DNA from: DATBGO01 sp050011895
Lineage (GTDB): Bacteria > Actinomycetota > Actinomycetes > Streptosporangiales > Streptosporangiaceae
Length of the DNA: 59,931 bases
Direction of reading: 5' to 3'
NCBI GenBank assembly: GCA_050011895.1
Contig: JBEKIF010000026.1
Location: 1-59,931 of the forward strand
Shown here: piece by piece, positions 16,648-23,997 of the stretch
Layout of the letters: each line of letters starts with the position of its first letter
Numbering within the stretch: the stretch's first letter is position 1
Translations under genes and position numbers: made by a program
The notes under the pieces: model-generated
What the model was told of the DNA's origin: nothing
The model's database searches: none
The model's input: the letters and a program-made list of their open reading frames with translations, nothing else

Positions 16648-17886
16648 ATGAGCGGAGACCGTGAGCTGGACGTGGTGGTGTTCGGCGCGACCGGTTTCGT
16701 GGGACGGCTCGTGGCCGGCTATCTGGCCCGGCGCGCATTGCGCGGTGTCCGGATCGGCCTGGCGGGACGGTCGTTGCAGCGGCTGGCTGACCTCCGGGCG
16801 GGGCTCGGCGCTGCTGCGTCAGGGTGGCCGCTGCTGACGGCCGATTCGGCGGATCCGGCATCGGTCGCGGCTCTGGCGCACTCGGCCCGCGTGGTGGCGA
16901 CCACGGTGGGGCCTTACCGCCGGCAGGGGCTCACGCTGGCCGCGGCCTGCGCCAGCGCGGGCACCGACTACGCGGACCTGTCCGGTGAACTGCTTTTCAT
17001 CAGGGAAAGCATCGACCAATGCCATGCCGTGGCGGCGGGAACGGGCGCGCGCATCGTGCATTGCTGCGGGTTCGACTCCGTCCCCTCTGACCTGGGCGTG
17101 CTGATGTTGCACCAGGCAGCCCTCGCGGATGGCGCCGGGGATCTGGCGGACACGACGCTGGTCCTGACGGGCCTGAGGGGCGGTGTCAGCGGCGGGACGC
17201 TGGCGTCAGGGCTCGGGCAGTGGAGCGAGGCGGCGGCCAGCGCCGAGCGGCGCACAGTCATCGAGGACCCGTATGCGCTGAGCCCTGAGCGCGCGGCCGA
17301 GCCGGACCTCGGCGACGAGCGGGACCTGCACTGTGCCGGCTACGACTCGGTCCTGGGGAGCTGGATCGGGCCGTTCCTCATGGCGGGGCTCAATACGCGC
17401 GTCGTGCGCCGCAGCAACGCGCTGCAGGGCTGGGCCTATGGCCGCCGGTTCCGTTACCGGGAGGTCACCGGCTTCGGCGCCGGCCCGGCCGCCGCCATGG
17501 AGGCCGCCGCGGTCGCCGCGGCGGGCAAGGCGATGGCGGCAGGGCTCGGGTTCGGGCCGTCCAGGGCGCTGCTCGGCCAGGTCCTGCCCGTGCTCGGCAA
17601 GGGCCCCAGCGAACGGACCCGCCGCACGGGCTTCTTCCGGATCCAGATCCACGCCGCTACCTCGGCGGGCGCGCGCTACGTCGGCAAGATCGAGGCCAGG
17701 GGCGACCCGGGCTACGCCGCCACATCGGTGATGCTCGGCGAGAGCGCGCTCTGCCTCGCGCTGGACCGTGACCGCCTGCCCGACCTCGCCGGCGTCCTCA
17801 CGCCAGCGACGGCGATGGGGACCGCCCTCGCCGACCGGCTCAGGTCGGCGGGGCAGACCCTCGAAGTGCAGCGGACCACCAGGTAA
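16648..17886 (+). CDS. Saccharopine-dehydrogenase-like / trans-acting enoyl reductase family protein
   Basis: A 412-residue protein, the length usual for actinobacterial trans-acting enoyl reductases. VVVFGATGFVGRLVAGYLA is the NADP site; VATTVGPYRRQGLTLAAAC and IVHCCGFDSVPSDLGVLML are the most conserved family blocks. GLRGGVSGGTLASGL starts the C-terminal domain. In mycobacteria relatives reduce polyketide-derived lipid intermediates, but no polyketide synthase is in the window. The role is therefore open. TTAAGATGAG lies upstream of ATG 16648 with a weak ribosome site. Confidence 0.88.
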   Translation: MSGDRELDVVVFGATGFVGRLVAGYLARRALRGVRIGLAGRSLQRLADLRAGLGAAASGWPLLTADSADPASVAALAHSARVVATTVGPYRRQGLTLAAACASAGTDYADLSGELLFIRESIDQCHAVAAGTGARIVHCCGFDSVPSDLGVLMLHQAALADGAGDLADTTLVLTGLRGGVSGGTLASGLGQWSEAAASAERRTVIEDPYALSPERAAEPDLGDERDLHCAGYDSVLGSWIGPFLMAGLNTRVVRRSNALQGWAYGRRFRYREVTGFGAGPAAAMEAAAVAAAGKAMAAGLGFGPSRALLGQVLPVLGKGPSERTRRTGFFRIQIHAATSAGARYVGKIEARGDPGYAATSVMLGESALCLALDRDRLPDLAGVLTPATAMGTALADRLRSAGQTLEVQRTTR

Positions 17887-18035
17887 CCCGCGGGGGCGGT
17901 GGCCAGACCCGGCGGCCAGACCAGGCGGCGGGGGCCGCAGCGGGACCGGATCCACGTGCCCGGCTTGTTCAGGCGCTGGTCGAGGGCGGGTAACAAGCAA
18001 ACTGTTTCTGGAGACACTGTGGTAACTTCACTAGC

Positions 18036-18413
18036 GTGGCGAGCTGGAGTTTCCTGACCAACCACGCCCGGGTACTGCTCTGCATAGCCCACGACCCGGG
18101 AGTGCGGCTGCGCGATATCGCGGCGAGCCTGGGCATCACCGAGCGCAGCGCCTACGGCATCGTTACCGACCTCACCGCAGCCGGCTACGTCGTCAAGCAA
18201 AAGGACGGCCGCCGTAACCGCTACCAGATCCAGGCGCACCTGCCGCTGCCCGAAGACACCGCCCGGAGCCGCACGGTCGGGGAAGTCCTGGCCCTCCTCG
18301 CAGGCCAGGATCACCTCGTCACGCTGCCCCAGCCGGGTCACGCTGACGGCCGCAGTGAGCATCAATCAGGGCTGGAAGCTCAAATGACGCCACCGGCCGC
18401 CAGTTCCAGCTAG
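18036..18413 (+). CDS. Winged helix-turn-helix regulator
   Basis: A 125-residue protein. Residues 1-70 form a MarR/HTH-type winged helix: LTNHARVLLCIAHDPGVRLR, then ITERSAYGIVTDLTAAGYV (recognition helix and turn) and the wing KKDGRRNRYQI (here KQKDGRRNRYQI). EVGEVLALL-like sequence ends the known domain. The last 35 residues (from about residue 92) are polar and unlike the family, possibly from loss of the usual stop. Its target is unknown; the preceding gene and the DUF1275 gene downstream are candidates by proximity. Confidence 0.8.
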   Translation: MASWSFLTNHARVLLCIAHDPGVRLRDIAASLGITERSAYGIVTDLTAAGYVVKQKDGRRNRYQIQAHLPLPEDTARSRTVGEVLALLAGQDHLVTLPQPGHADGRSEHQSGLEAQMTPPAASSS

Positions 18414-18519
18414 AGCCGCACGAACCCGATTTCCTGCCCGAAGACCGGTCGGACGAGCCGGTCGGCGTTACGGCCAATATGCTGGACAGCCCGCGCACCG
18501 CGATTTCGGGAGTTCTCAG

Positions 18520-19257
18520 ATGAATACCTTTATCACTGAGATCCGTGACATTATCGTGCCGGATCAAAACGGCAAGCATGGTCCGCTGCCGCCGATTCTG
18601 ATCAGCATGACGCTGGTAACAGGATTGGTCGATGCCTTCAGTTATCTTATCCTCGGCCACGTTTTTGTCGCTAACATGACGGGCAATGTAGTGTTCTTGG
18701 GTTTCGCTCTGGCCGGCGCTCCAGGATTTTCGATTGCTGCCTCTCTGGTGGCTCTGGCGGCATTCGCGCTCGGTGCACTGGCCGGCGGCAGACTCGGCGC
18801 CCGGTACCGCGATCATCGAGGCCGGCTCCACAGTTCTGCCGCCGCCATCCAGGCCGTGTTCCTTGCGGCTTCGGTCATCCTCGCCGTCCTCTGCGGCAGC
18901 CCGGTGGCCGGCGGGTACCGCTACGCCCTCATAGTGGTGCTGGGCGCCTCCATGGGAATCCAGAACGCCGCTGCCCGCAAGATCGCCGTGCCCGACCTCA
19001 CCACCACCGTTCTCACCCTGACCATCACCGGGATCGCCGCCGACAGCGCCCTGGCGGGTGGAACCGGATCCAAGGCGGGGCGGCGGCTTGTCGCGATAGC
19101 CACCATGCTGTGCGGCGCGCTCATCGGCGCGGCCCTGGTCATTCATTCGCAGCTCTATTACCCGCTCGTGATCGCGCTCATCGCGATTACGCTTGGCGCG
19201 GCTACGACCTTTGTGCTGGGAAAGTCGGATCCGGCGTGGATCCGTCCGCCGAGCTAA
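18520..19257 (+). CDS. DUF1275 (YoaK-type) membrane protein
   Basis: A 245-residue protein with six membrane segments. LVTGLVDAFSYLILGHVFVA and NMTGNVVFLGFALAG are the signature opening of DUF1275. GASMGIQNAAARKIAVPDLT and TTTVLTLTITGIAADS carry the second conserved block. The function is unknown. The first 200 bases are about 53% GC against over 70% for the rest, unlike the neighbours. No strong ribosome site is seen before ATG 18520. Confidence 0.88.
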   Translation: MNTFITEIRDIIVPDQNGKHGPLPPILISMTLVTGLVDAFSYLILGHVFVANMTGNVVFLGFALAGAPGFSIAASLVALAAFALGALAGGRLGARYRDHRGRLHSSAAAIQAVFLAASVILAVLCGSPVAGGYRYALIVVLGASMGIQNAAARKIAVPDLTTTVLTLTITGIAADSALAGGTGSKAGRRLVAIATMLCGALIGAALVIHSQLYYPLVIALIAITLGAATTFVLGKSDPAWIRPPS

Positions 19258-19259
19258 GG

Positions 19260-19421
19260 TCAGGGCAGGTCGGCGCGGGGGTCTATAACCCAGTGGTTGA
19301 CCCCCAGGAGCTGGCCGGCATAGGTCACGTCCCGTTCGTCCGCGAGCCTGAAGCCGACGGAGCGGCAGACTCCGTTGGACGGGGCGCTGGTCGCCGGGGC
19401 GAAGGCGGGCACGATGTGCTG
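19260..19421 (-). pseudogene. GNAT acetyltransferase C-terminal remnant
   Basis: Directly after the TAG of the DUF3097 gene the same frame continues for 53 codons as QHIVPAFAPATSAPSNGVCR, then SVGFRLADERDV and NHWVIDP, ending in TGA at 19260. The pattern N-x-x-S-N-x-V-C-R-x-x-G-F is the acetyl-CoA-binding C-terminal end of GNAT enzymes acting on small molecules. Start codon and first two thirds of the domain are missing. Confidence 0.6.
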
Positions 19422-20273
19422 CTAGGCACTGCCAGCTGCCGTGACGAAGTCGATGAGTTCCTCTACCCGGCCAAGGAACTCAGGTTCAAGGTCCGCGAAA
19501 CACGTCACGGAGCGCAAGATGCGCTGCCAGCCCGCGGCTGTGTCCGCCCGCCACCCGATGGCCTGCAGAACGCCTTCCTTCCAGGGCGTGCCGGGAGGAA
19601 TCTGCGGCCAGCCGCCGATTCCCACCGCGGTCGGCTTGACCGCCGCCCAGACGTCGATGAAGGGGTGCCCGACGATCAGGACGTGCGGTGATCGCACCTG
19701 CGCGGCGATCCGGCTCTCCTTCGACCCGGTGACGAGGTGATCGACAAGGACGCCCAGCCTGCGCCCGGGCCCGGGGGCGAAACCAGCGACGATCGCGGGC
19801 AGGTCATCGATTCCGCCGAGGTACTCGACGACCACGCCGACATCGCGAAGGTCGTCGCCCCAGATCTTCTCCACGAGCTCGGCGTCGTGGCGCCCCTCGA
19901 CATAGATCCGGCTGGCCCGGGCGACCTTGGCCCGGCTATGCGGAGCGGCGATCGAGCCTGAGGCGGTGCGGGCGGCGGGCCTGGCGGCCCGGGCTTGCGA
20001 ACCCGGCGCGGCGGCCCGGTCCGGCCTGACCAGCATGACCGGCTGGCCCTCGAGCAGGAAGGCAGCCGGGCTGAGCGGGAACACGCGCTGCCTGCCGCGG
20101 GCGTCCTCCAGGGTGACAGCGTCCTTCTCGCAGCAGACCACGGCCCCGCAGAACTCCCCCGCGGCATCCTCGACGACCAGCCCGTAATCAGCCGCCACCC
20201 GCGGAAGCTGAGTTTGCCCCGGGCGGCGGCGTCCCGCCGCGAGCACGTCCGGGCCGTACTGCCTGCTCCGCAC
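19422..20273 (-). CDS. DUF3097 family protein
   Basis: A 283-residue actinobacterial protein. The N-terminal 90 residues (YGPDVLAAGRRRPGQTQLPR) form a small beta-rich domain. The conserved C-terminal half contains SRIYVEGRHDAELVEKIWG and GVLVDHLVTGSKESRIA, plus VLIVGHPFIDVWAAVKP; the E-G-R-x-D and D-H acidic motifs recall a TOPRIM-like nuclease/primase fold. The biological role is unknown. The alanine-rich linker at about 90-115 is variable. Start at 20273 is a GTG or ATG in a GC-rich stretch and not certain. Confidence 0.85.
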   Translation of the reverse strand: MRSRQYGPDVLAAGRRRPGQTQLPRVAADYGLVVEDAAGEFCGAVVCCEKDAVTLEDARGRQRVFPLSPAAFLLEGQPVMLVRPDRAAAPGSQARAARPAARTASGSIAAPHSRAKVARASRIYVEGRHDAELVEKIWGDDLRDVGVVVEYLGGIDDLPAIVAGFAPGPGRRLGVLVDHLVTGSKESRIAAQVRSPHVLIVGHPFIDVWAAVKPTAVGIGGWPQIPPGTPWKEGVLQAIGWRADTAAGWQRILRSVTCFADLEPEFLGRVEELIDFVTAAGSA

Positions 20274-20497
20274 CGGTTACCCTCCTCCACGGTCAGCCGC
20301 CGGGCCGGGGAGAGCGGCCACACCGGGCGGCCGGCCAGGCCTTCCCCAACCCGCCGGAACCAGGAACTCAGGAAAAATACCGCAGCGGGCCCGCACCCGG
20401 TGATCTGCCACTCCGGCCGGGGCGGCTGGTCCTTGGTTCCGTGGCTCGTGATCGCGACGCGGGGAATGGCGGTGATCCAGCTGGCGTTCCGGCTGCC

Positions 20498-21445
20498 ATG
20501 CCCTTCGTTGTGATTGCCACCGCCTTCGGCGGCCCAGAGGTACTGGCTATCGCCGACCAGCAGGCTCCGGAGCCCGGGCCCGGCGAGGCTCGCATCGAGG
20601 TCCGCGCCGCAGGCGTGAACCCGGTCGATGTAAAGGTCTATAGCGGGGCGTTCGGTACCGATCCTGCGCAGCTGCCAATCCGGCTCGGCTCGGAGGCCGC
20701 GGGCGTGGTGACGGCGGTGGGGCCTGACGCGGTTGGCCCGGCCGGGCCGATCGCGATCGGCGACGAGGTGATCGCGTTCCGCGCGTCCGGGGCCTACGCC
20801 GCCGAGCTGGTGGTACCGGCCCAGGCACTGGTTCCTAAGCCGGCTGCCCTGGGCTGGCCGGAGGCAGGCGGCCTGATGCTCACGGGCGTGACCGCGTGGC
20901 ACGCCCTGGCCGCCACCAACGTGCACGACGGCGACACGGTGCTGATCCACGGCGCCGCCGGCGGCGTGGGCCTCATGGCGGTACAGCTTGCCGCCGCCCG
21001 CGGGGCGGCGGTCGTGGCAACCGCCAGCCCGCCCCGGCATGACTTCCTCCGCGGGCTGGGTGCCATCCCTGTCGCCTACGGCGCCGGCCTGGCTGAGCGG
21101 GTCCGGACCGCTGCGCCAGGCGGCATCGATGCCGCGCTTGACCTGGTCGGCACCGATGAGGCCATCGACGTCTCGCTCGAACTGGTCGCTGACCGGGCGC
21201 GGATCGCCACCATTGCCGCGTTCGCACGAGGCATAGAGGCCGGCCTCAAGGTTCTCGGCGGCGCGCCCGGCGCGGACCCGGGCACCCAGATCCGTGCTGC
21301 CGCGCGCCTGGAACTCGCGCGACTGGCCCAGGACGGGACACTGCGAGTCTTCGTGGCCCGGACCTACCCGCTGGCCGATACCGCCGCCGCCCACCGCGCC
21401 ATCATGACCGGTCACACCACGGGCAAGATCGTCCTCATCCCGTAG
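20498..21445 (+). CDS. NADP-dependent quinone-oxidoreductase-like MDR protein
   Basis: A 315-residue zinc-independent medium-chain reductase. VRAAGVNPVDVKVYSG and LGSEAAGVVTAVG are the N-terminal GroES-fold motifs; LIHGAAGGVGLMAVQLA is the nucleotide site; FVARTYPLADTAAAHRAI ends the fold. The GHxxExxG catalytic zinc signature of alcohol dehydrogenases is absent. It probably reduces quinones or enones with NADPH. ATG 20498 starts the family-like region; an in-frame GTG at 20441 is possible. It is divergent from DUF3097. Confidence 0.88.
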   Translation: MPFVVIATAFGGPEVLAIADQQAPEPGPGEARIEVRAAGVNPVDVKVYSGAFGTDPAQLPIRLGSEAAGVVTAVGPDAVGPAGPIAIGDEVIAFRASGAYAAELVVPAQALVPKPAALGWPEAGGLMLTGVTAWHALAATNVHDGDTVLIHGAAGGVGLMAVQLAAARGAAVVATASPPRHDFLRGLGAIPVAYGAGLAERVRTAAPGGIDAALDLVGTDEAIDVSLELVADRARIATIAAFARGIEAGLKVLGGAPGADPGTQIRAAARLELARLAQDGTLRVFVARTYPLADTAAAHRAIMTGHTTGKIVLIP

Positions 21446-21927
21446 CCCGGATGTCCGGATGGAGCCGGGGCGCGGACACGCTCGAGGAGGCCGTCTTCTT
21501 GTCGAGTCGGTATCGCTCGGCAAGCGCGATCGCGGACGCATTCGCCGAACTCGGGTAATTCGCCGAACTCGGGTAAGCGGGTAACAGCCGGCCCCGATCA
21601 GCCGGGCGTGAGTGGCCCCGGACCCGCAGGCGGGCCTGAGCAGGCCGCGACCTAGTCGTGACCGTGAGCCCATGACCTGGGTCTTTTGCCAAAACCAGGA
21701 CAAGACGTGCCTGCACCACGCACGGTTGATGCCGGCAGCCGGGTAGGAAACGCCCGTAACTCAAGCCACGCGCGGCCAAGCTGGGCCCGCGATCACCAAC
21801 CAAACCGGCCAGCAAGTGACCGCGGGCCCTCGGCCCGCGCCGGCCCTGCCCGGTTCCGTCGAGCGCGGAAAGGACGGCGACTGCCCCTGGACCACCGAGA
21901 TCATTCACACGCAACAAAGGAGAACAG
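21446..21927. other. Long leader/intergenic region upstream of the NlpC/P60 gene
   Basis: No gene is seen in 482 bases. It contains an 18-bp tandem repeat (21540-21575) and a perfect 8-bp hairpin CGCGGGCC-CTC-GGCCCGCG at 21821-21839, 90 bases before the start codon. In actinobacteria such leaders of NlpC/P60 genes can hold c-di-AMP riboswitches, but the diagnostic core was not found here. Confidence 0.45.
21540..21575. repeat. 18-bp tandem repeat, two exact copies
   Basis: ATTCGCCGAACTCGGGTA occurs twice head to tail (21540-21557, 21558-21575), followed by AGCGGGTAAC. It lies in the spacer between the MDR and NlpC/P60 genes. Confidence 0.85.
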
Positions 21928-22416
21928 ATGTTCCACCGGAAGTTCGTGATTATGATGTCCGTGGCCCTGGCAGCGCTGGCCTTTGCCGTTGCCTTCAGCA
22001 CCGGGCCCGCCCATGCCGCGACCCGCGTGGTCCGCCATCAGGAGCGCTGGATCGCGTACAAGTACGCGACCGCGCAGCGCGGCAAGTGGTATTGCTGGGG
22101 CGGCGCAGGGCCGTCCTGTTTTGACTGCTCAGGTCTCGTCTCCGCCGCCTACAAGCACGCCCACATCTGGCTGGGCCGGACTACCTACGACATGCTCCAC
22201 AGCGGCCGGCTGGTTCGCATCAGCCATGCCCAGGCGCAGCCAGGCGATCTGGCCTTCTACGGCACCGGGCACGTGGAGCTCTTCGTCCGCGGCGACCTCA
22301 CCTTCGGGGCGCACGACACCGGCAGCCGGATCGGCTGGGTGCGGTTCAACGTCTACTGGCAGCCCACCGCCTACTACCGCGTCCGTGGCGCCAGCCGGCG
22401 GGTGGCGGCGGCCTAA
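21928..22416 (+). CDS. Secreted NlpC/P60 cell-wall peptidase
   Basis: A 162-residue exported endopeptidase that cleaves peptidoglycan stem peptides. MFHRKFVIMMSVALAALAF starts a signal peptide that ends near AHAAT (about residue 31). The catalytic Cys lies in CFDCSGLVSAA, the His in GTGHVELFVRG; FGAHDTGSRIGW supplies the third polar residue region. There is no additional binding domain. AAAGGAGAA is seven bases from ATG 21928. It begins a run of three plus-strand envelope genes. Confidence 0.92.
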   Translation: MFHRKFVIMMSVALAALAFAVAFSTGPAHAATRVVRHQERWIAYKYATAQRGKWYCWGGAGPSCFDCSGLVSAAYKHAHIWLGRTTYDMLHSGRLVRISHAQAQPGDLAFYGTGHVELFVRGDLTFGAHDTGSRIGWVRFNVYWQPTAYYRVRGASRRVAAA

Positions 22417-22837
22417 CCGGTCACCGGGTGCTGCGACAGGCCGGCGGAGGTGCCGCTGAGCTGGGCGAAGACCAGCAGTAATTCGGCGCCGATGGAATCA
22501 GGGCGACCCGGTATCGCGTTCTTCGTAATGCGACGGCTACCGAGCGCGGCCGTCGTCGCCGGTTTGCGTGCCTGGCCAGCCTGGCCGGACTCCGGCCGGC
22601 GCTACGCGTGGCGGTCCGCATCTCACCGCCAGTAGCGGGACCGAGGTAACCACAACCGGATAAACGCTACCTAAGTGCCGGACATAACGATCTTGCCCGG
22701 CGCGCTCGGCGTGTCAAGCCCCCGAGTGAGGCGCGGCCGCACTGGACCTGGCCACCGGATTCCGCCCAAGGCCTGGTCATCGAGTTGATCGCCCGGGCTA
22801 TTGACTCTGTGCGCTGCCACGCCTCTTCTCATGCCGA
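22417..22837. other. Intergenic region, no convincing gene
   Basis: A minus-strand frame overlapping 22414-22600 ends GAELLLVFAQLSGTSAG and looks somewhat protein-like but has no start codon or family. The rest is GC-rich filler with an AT-richer segment near 22635-22690 that may be the promoter for the SGNH gene. Confidence 0.4.
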
Positions 22838-23827
22838 ATGGGAACGATAATGCGTCGCTCTGGCCTCGACCACCTCTACGCACGCCTCCGCTCCCCCCAC
22901 TGGCCCCAGAGCCTGACCCGGCCGCGCCGCGTGATCGCAGTCGCCAGCGTGGCCGCCGCACTCGTGCTGAGCCTGGTCGGCGTAGCCGTGGCTGGCGTCT
23001 TCGCAGGCACGGGGACCGGCACTCAGGCAGCTGGTGCTCATGCCTCCAGCGCGGCCGGACACCCGCCGGCTGCCACCTCCGGCGGCCATGCCAGTAGCGG
23101 GCCTGCCTCCAGCCCGCCCGGGGCGCCCGTCCGCAAGGCGGCGGACGGCACGGCAAAGACCGCGGCTCCGGCACGCTCACCGGCCAGGGCCCAGGCCCGC
23201 ACGAGGGCACTCGTCACCTCCTGCCGCTCGGTGGCGCATATCGGCGACTCGACTTCAGTCGGCATGATCTCGCCTGACTACCTGCCCGACCCGGCCCAGC
23301 GACTGGCCGCCCGGTACGCGGATGTCGGCGTCAGGCACCTTCGCGTGGCTGCCTCAGGCGGCCGCTCGATCGTCGAGGAGATGCCCGGCCAGGTCAACGG
23401 TTACGGCGTGGCCAGCGGCTGGCGGGGCGAGGGATACCAGGGCTGCTGGGTATACGCCCTGGGCACCAACGACACCGCCAATGTGTCCGTTGGCTCGTCC
23501 GTCGGGCTGATGGGCAGGATCGAGCAGATGATGTCGGTGGCGCACGGCGAGCCGGTCATGTGGGTCAACGTGCGGACCATGCTCGCCAGCGGCCCCTGGT
23601 CTGAAGCCAACATGCAGACCTGGAACAACACCCTGCTTCAGGCCTGCCCGAGGTACCCGAACATGCGGATACTCGACTGGGCCTCGCTGGCGAATCCTGG
23701 CTGGTTCAGCTCGGACGGGATTCACTACACCTCGGCCGGTTTCGCGGATCGCGCCCAGGCCATCGCTGACGGGCTGGCCAGAGCGTTCCCCCGCGGCGGG
23801 CACAGCAATAGCTGCGTTGTGCGCTAA
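22838..23827 (+). CDS. Secreted or membrane-anchored SGNH-hydrolase-like protein
   Basis: A 329-residue protein. Residues 32-54 (VIAVASVAAALVLSLVGVAV) form a signal anchor. An Ala/Ser/Pro-rich linker extends to about 125. The SGNH domain follows: block I HIGDSTSVGM with the nucleophile Ser, block III ALGTNDTANV, and block V DGIHYTSAG with the Asp-x-x-His pair. The domain is a close paralogue of the C-terminal domain in the acyltransferase encoded 171 bases downstream. It probably acts as an extracellular esterase or acyltransferase on cell-wall or glycan substrates. ATG 22850 is an alternative start. Confidence 0.85.
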   Translation: MGTIMRRSGLDHLYARLRSPHWPQSLTRPRRVIAVASVAAALVLSLVGVAVAGVFAGTGTGTQAAGAHASSAAGHPPAATSGGHASSGPASSPPGAPVRKAADGTAKTAAPARSPARAQARTRALVTSCRSVAHIGDSTSVGMISPDYLPDPAQRLAARYADVGVRHLRVAASGGRSIVEEMPGQVNGYGVASGWRGEGYQGCWVYALGTNDTANVSVGSSVGLMGRIEQMMSVAHGEPVMWVNVRTMLASGPWSEANMQTWNNTLLQACPRYPNMRILDWASLANPGWFSSDGIHYTSAGFADRAQAIADGLARAFPRGGHSNSCVVR

Positions 23828-23997
23828 CCGCCACCGGCTGGTCATATCGCCCGGCCGTACCGCCAGGTTCCGTAACTTGCCAACTACAATACGTAATCAT
23901 TAGGTTACTCTGGGTAGTGACCACCTTGCCGCGCGGACCGACACGCGCCGGACAGTAAGGATTCCGGCGGACCGGCCCGCGGCAAGGGGGAACTACC

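Noticed and set aside
19676..21703. Minus-strand open frame of 675 codons across the MDR gene
   Set aside because: It is the antisense shadow of the DUF3097 and MDR genes; its translation is Arg/Gly/Pro-rich without family motifs.
21446..21927. c-di-AMP (ydaO-type) riboswitch before the NlpC/P60 gene
   Set aside because: Segments such as CAGCCGGGTAGG recall its 3' core, but the diagnostic GGGGTGAATC and matching stems are missing.
22414..22600. Minus-strand small gene ending GAELLLVFAQLSGTSAG
   Set aside because: The end looks protein-like, but an in-frame stop lies just upstream and no start codon or family is visible.
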